This document shows positions 63,286-64,000 of a stretch of DNA of 64,000 nt, in pieces. Position numbers and translations under genes: made by a program. The notes beneath the pieces are model-generated. The model was not told the DNA's origin, did no database searches, and saw only the letters and a list, made by a program, of their open reading frames with translations. This DNA comes from Fibrobacter sp. UWB5 (GTDB lineage: Bacteria; Fibrobacterota; Fibrobacteria; Fibrobacterales; Fibrobacteraceae), in assembly GCF_002210295.1 (NCBI RefSeq), contig NZ_MWQH01000006.1:62001-126000 (forward strand). Direction: 5' to 3'. Each line of letters starts with the position of its first letter. Within the stretch, counting starts at the first letter, position 1.

Positions 63286-63418
63286 GAACTCCAAAAGGTT
63301 AGTCAGTCTTTGGTCTTCCTTCGCTTTGATAACAGTTTAATACCTGTTACCAAAGCTCGGCATAATAAACAGACCAAAGAAGTATGAGAACTCCAAAAGA
63401 GTTTGCCAGTCTTTGGTT
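63269..63418 (+). ncRNA. Array of three hairpins, two being direct repeats
   Basis: Hairpin 1 (GACCAAAG at 63270 with CTTTGGTC at 63308) and hairpin 3 (GACCAAAG at 63372 with CTTTGGTT at 63411) are near-identical repeats over about 45 nt, both containing TGAGAACTCCAAAA. Hairpin 2 (63323-63356) has a 13-bp stem, GCTTTGATAACAG with CTGTTACCAAAGC, with one mismatch. The set resembles a structured RNA or a repeat-flanked insertion. No known RNA family is recognised. Confidence 0.45.
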
Positions 63419-63428
63419 AACATCGTTT

Positions 63429-63459
63429 AAAAAGCACCTCGGTTCTCCGGGGTGTTTTT
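63429..63459. terminator. Terminator hairpin between the hairpin array and ogt
   Basis: GCACCTCGG and CCGGGGTG pair with a 4-nt loop, with an A-run before and TTTTTC after, so it can act for both strands. Confidence 0.65.
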
Positions 63460-63490
63460 CTTTACAAATTATGAAAAGACGCGAGAATGC

Positions 63491-64000
63491 CTATTCTAGC
63501 AACAGTTCCTGCGGGATTGCGCCTTCGATAACGAGGAGCCTTCGCTTGAGATCGAGCCCCAGGGCGTAGCCGACAAGGCTTCCGCCCTTGCCCACCACGC
63601 GATGGCAGGGAAGGATAATCTGTAATGGGTTCGCGCGGAGGGCGGCGCCCACGGCACGTGTGGCGCGGGGCTCTCCAACCGCTTCGGCCACCTGCTGGTA
63701 GGTGCGAGTTTCTCCGTAAGGAATCTGGGTGATGGCATCCCAGACTTTCATCTGGAAATCGGTGCCGTACACCTTGAGCGGGAGCGAAAATTCCTGAAGC
63801 TTTCCGGCCAGGTACAGATTCAATTGCTGTACGGCCTTGCGGTAGGCGCGGGCCACCGTCGACGATAAAGTCTGAACCACATCCGGCTCGGCATAGGCGC
63901 AGGCTTGAACCGAACTTGGAACGCCTTCGCCCGTATAGCGCAGGCTGCACAACTTGGATTTTTCGAACACGAATGTCCACTGCCCCCACAAATTGCGGTG
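63491..64000 (-). CDS. ogt: Methylated-DNA-protein-cysteine methyltransferase (5' end at or beyond window edge)
   Basis: At least 166 residues are visible. The C-terminal domain has the helix-turn-helix region (TRTYQQVAEAVGEPRATRAVG), the asparagine hinge region RANPLQIILPCHRVVG with the acceptor Cys in PCHRV, and GSLVGYALGLDLKRRLL. The protein repairs O6-alkylguanine in DNA by transferring the alkyl group to that Cys. The frame stays open through the last bases of the window (… NLWGQW), so the true start is not visible; a TTG at 63991 is possible but unsupported. Confidence 0.93.
   Translation of the reverse strand, partial: HRNLWGQWTFVFEKSKLCSLRYTGEGVPSSVQACAYAEPDVVQTLSSTVARAYRKAVQQLNLYLAGKLQEFSLPLKVYGTDFQMKVWDAITQIPYGETRTYQQVAEAVGEPRATRAVGAALRANPLQIILPCHRVVGKGGSLVGYALGLDLKRRLLVIEGAIPQELLLE

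Noticed and set aside
63270-63418. Possible CRISPR array from the repeated GACCAAAG... sequence
   Set aside because: Only two copies, each itself a hairpin with long inverted ends, and the material between them is another hairpin. No cas genes are nearby.

Overview
The window looks like a chromosomal segment of a Fibrobacter species (phylum Fibrobacterota, gut fibre degraders). Evidence: two lipoproteins with the Fibrobacter succinogenes major paralogous domain (FISUMP, TIGR02145) behind Ser-rich linkers; a TIGR02147-family regulator next to a lipoprotein; secreted GH43 and CE6-like plant-polysaccharide enzymes with Fibrobacter-style C-terminal tails; an anaerobic pyruvate:ferredoxin oxidoreductase. 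Promoters are recognisable as TTGACA/T plus TATATT or TAAATT, and several genes appear to be leaderless. I see no prophage, insertion sequence or CRISPR array.

Layout. 1-2.0 kb: a Cys-repeat lipoprotein (open at the window edge) and tRNA-Asp. 2.2-7 kb: STAS protein, PFOR, TenI-like protein. 7-14.4 kb: secreted GH43, then a REC-HD-GYP/hybrid-kinase signalling pair whose last stop codon overlaps that of a zinc-ribbon protein. 14.6-18.5 kb: class II aldolase, DUF4398 lipoprotein/OmpA pair, secreted metalloprotease-like protein. 18.6-26 kb: a DUF3098-tRNA-Val-tRNA-Asp unit, the lipoprotein-phoH-pgpH operon, M24 peptidase, proS. 26-32 kb: TIGR02147/lipoprotein pair, an FKBP_N-thioredoxin lipoprotein, mnmG, a small basic protein. 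32-41 kb: LpoB-like lipoprotein and a tetrapyrrole region (ahbC, fused ahbA-ahbB, then hemA-hemC-tgt, interrupted by an outer-membrane protein and a CotH lipoprotein). 41-51.4 kb: dnaJ and dnaK, separated from grpE by about 5.8 kb of accessory DNA holding two [FISUMP lipoprotein + LEPR-XLL mini-ORF] units and a GH43-CBM6 enzyme. 51.6-64 kb: membrane protein, an MFS-PlsC-acyl ligase fusion, a DUF6055-like protein with a beta-helix, tandem CE6-like esterases, trpB2, a small leaderless ORF running into three hairpins, and ogt.

How the genes work together. The tetrapyrrole genes fit the siroheme-dependent (Ahb) route to heme, which would serve an anaerobe with a cytochrome-b fumarate reductase. 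The secreted GH43, CE6-like and metalloprotease-like proteins fit xylan/arabinan attack at the cell surface. The window also carries several families of short palindromic interspersed repeats, two of which lie inside coding sequence (the hemA tail and a lipoprotein signal peptide).

The most unusual items are the duplicated LEPR-XLL mini-ORFs with a shared upstream hairpin, the fused siroheme decarboxylase, the lipoprotein with at least 13 Cys-pair repeats, and the leaderless 58-codon ORF with its hairpin array.
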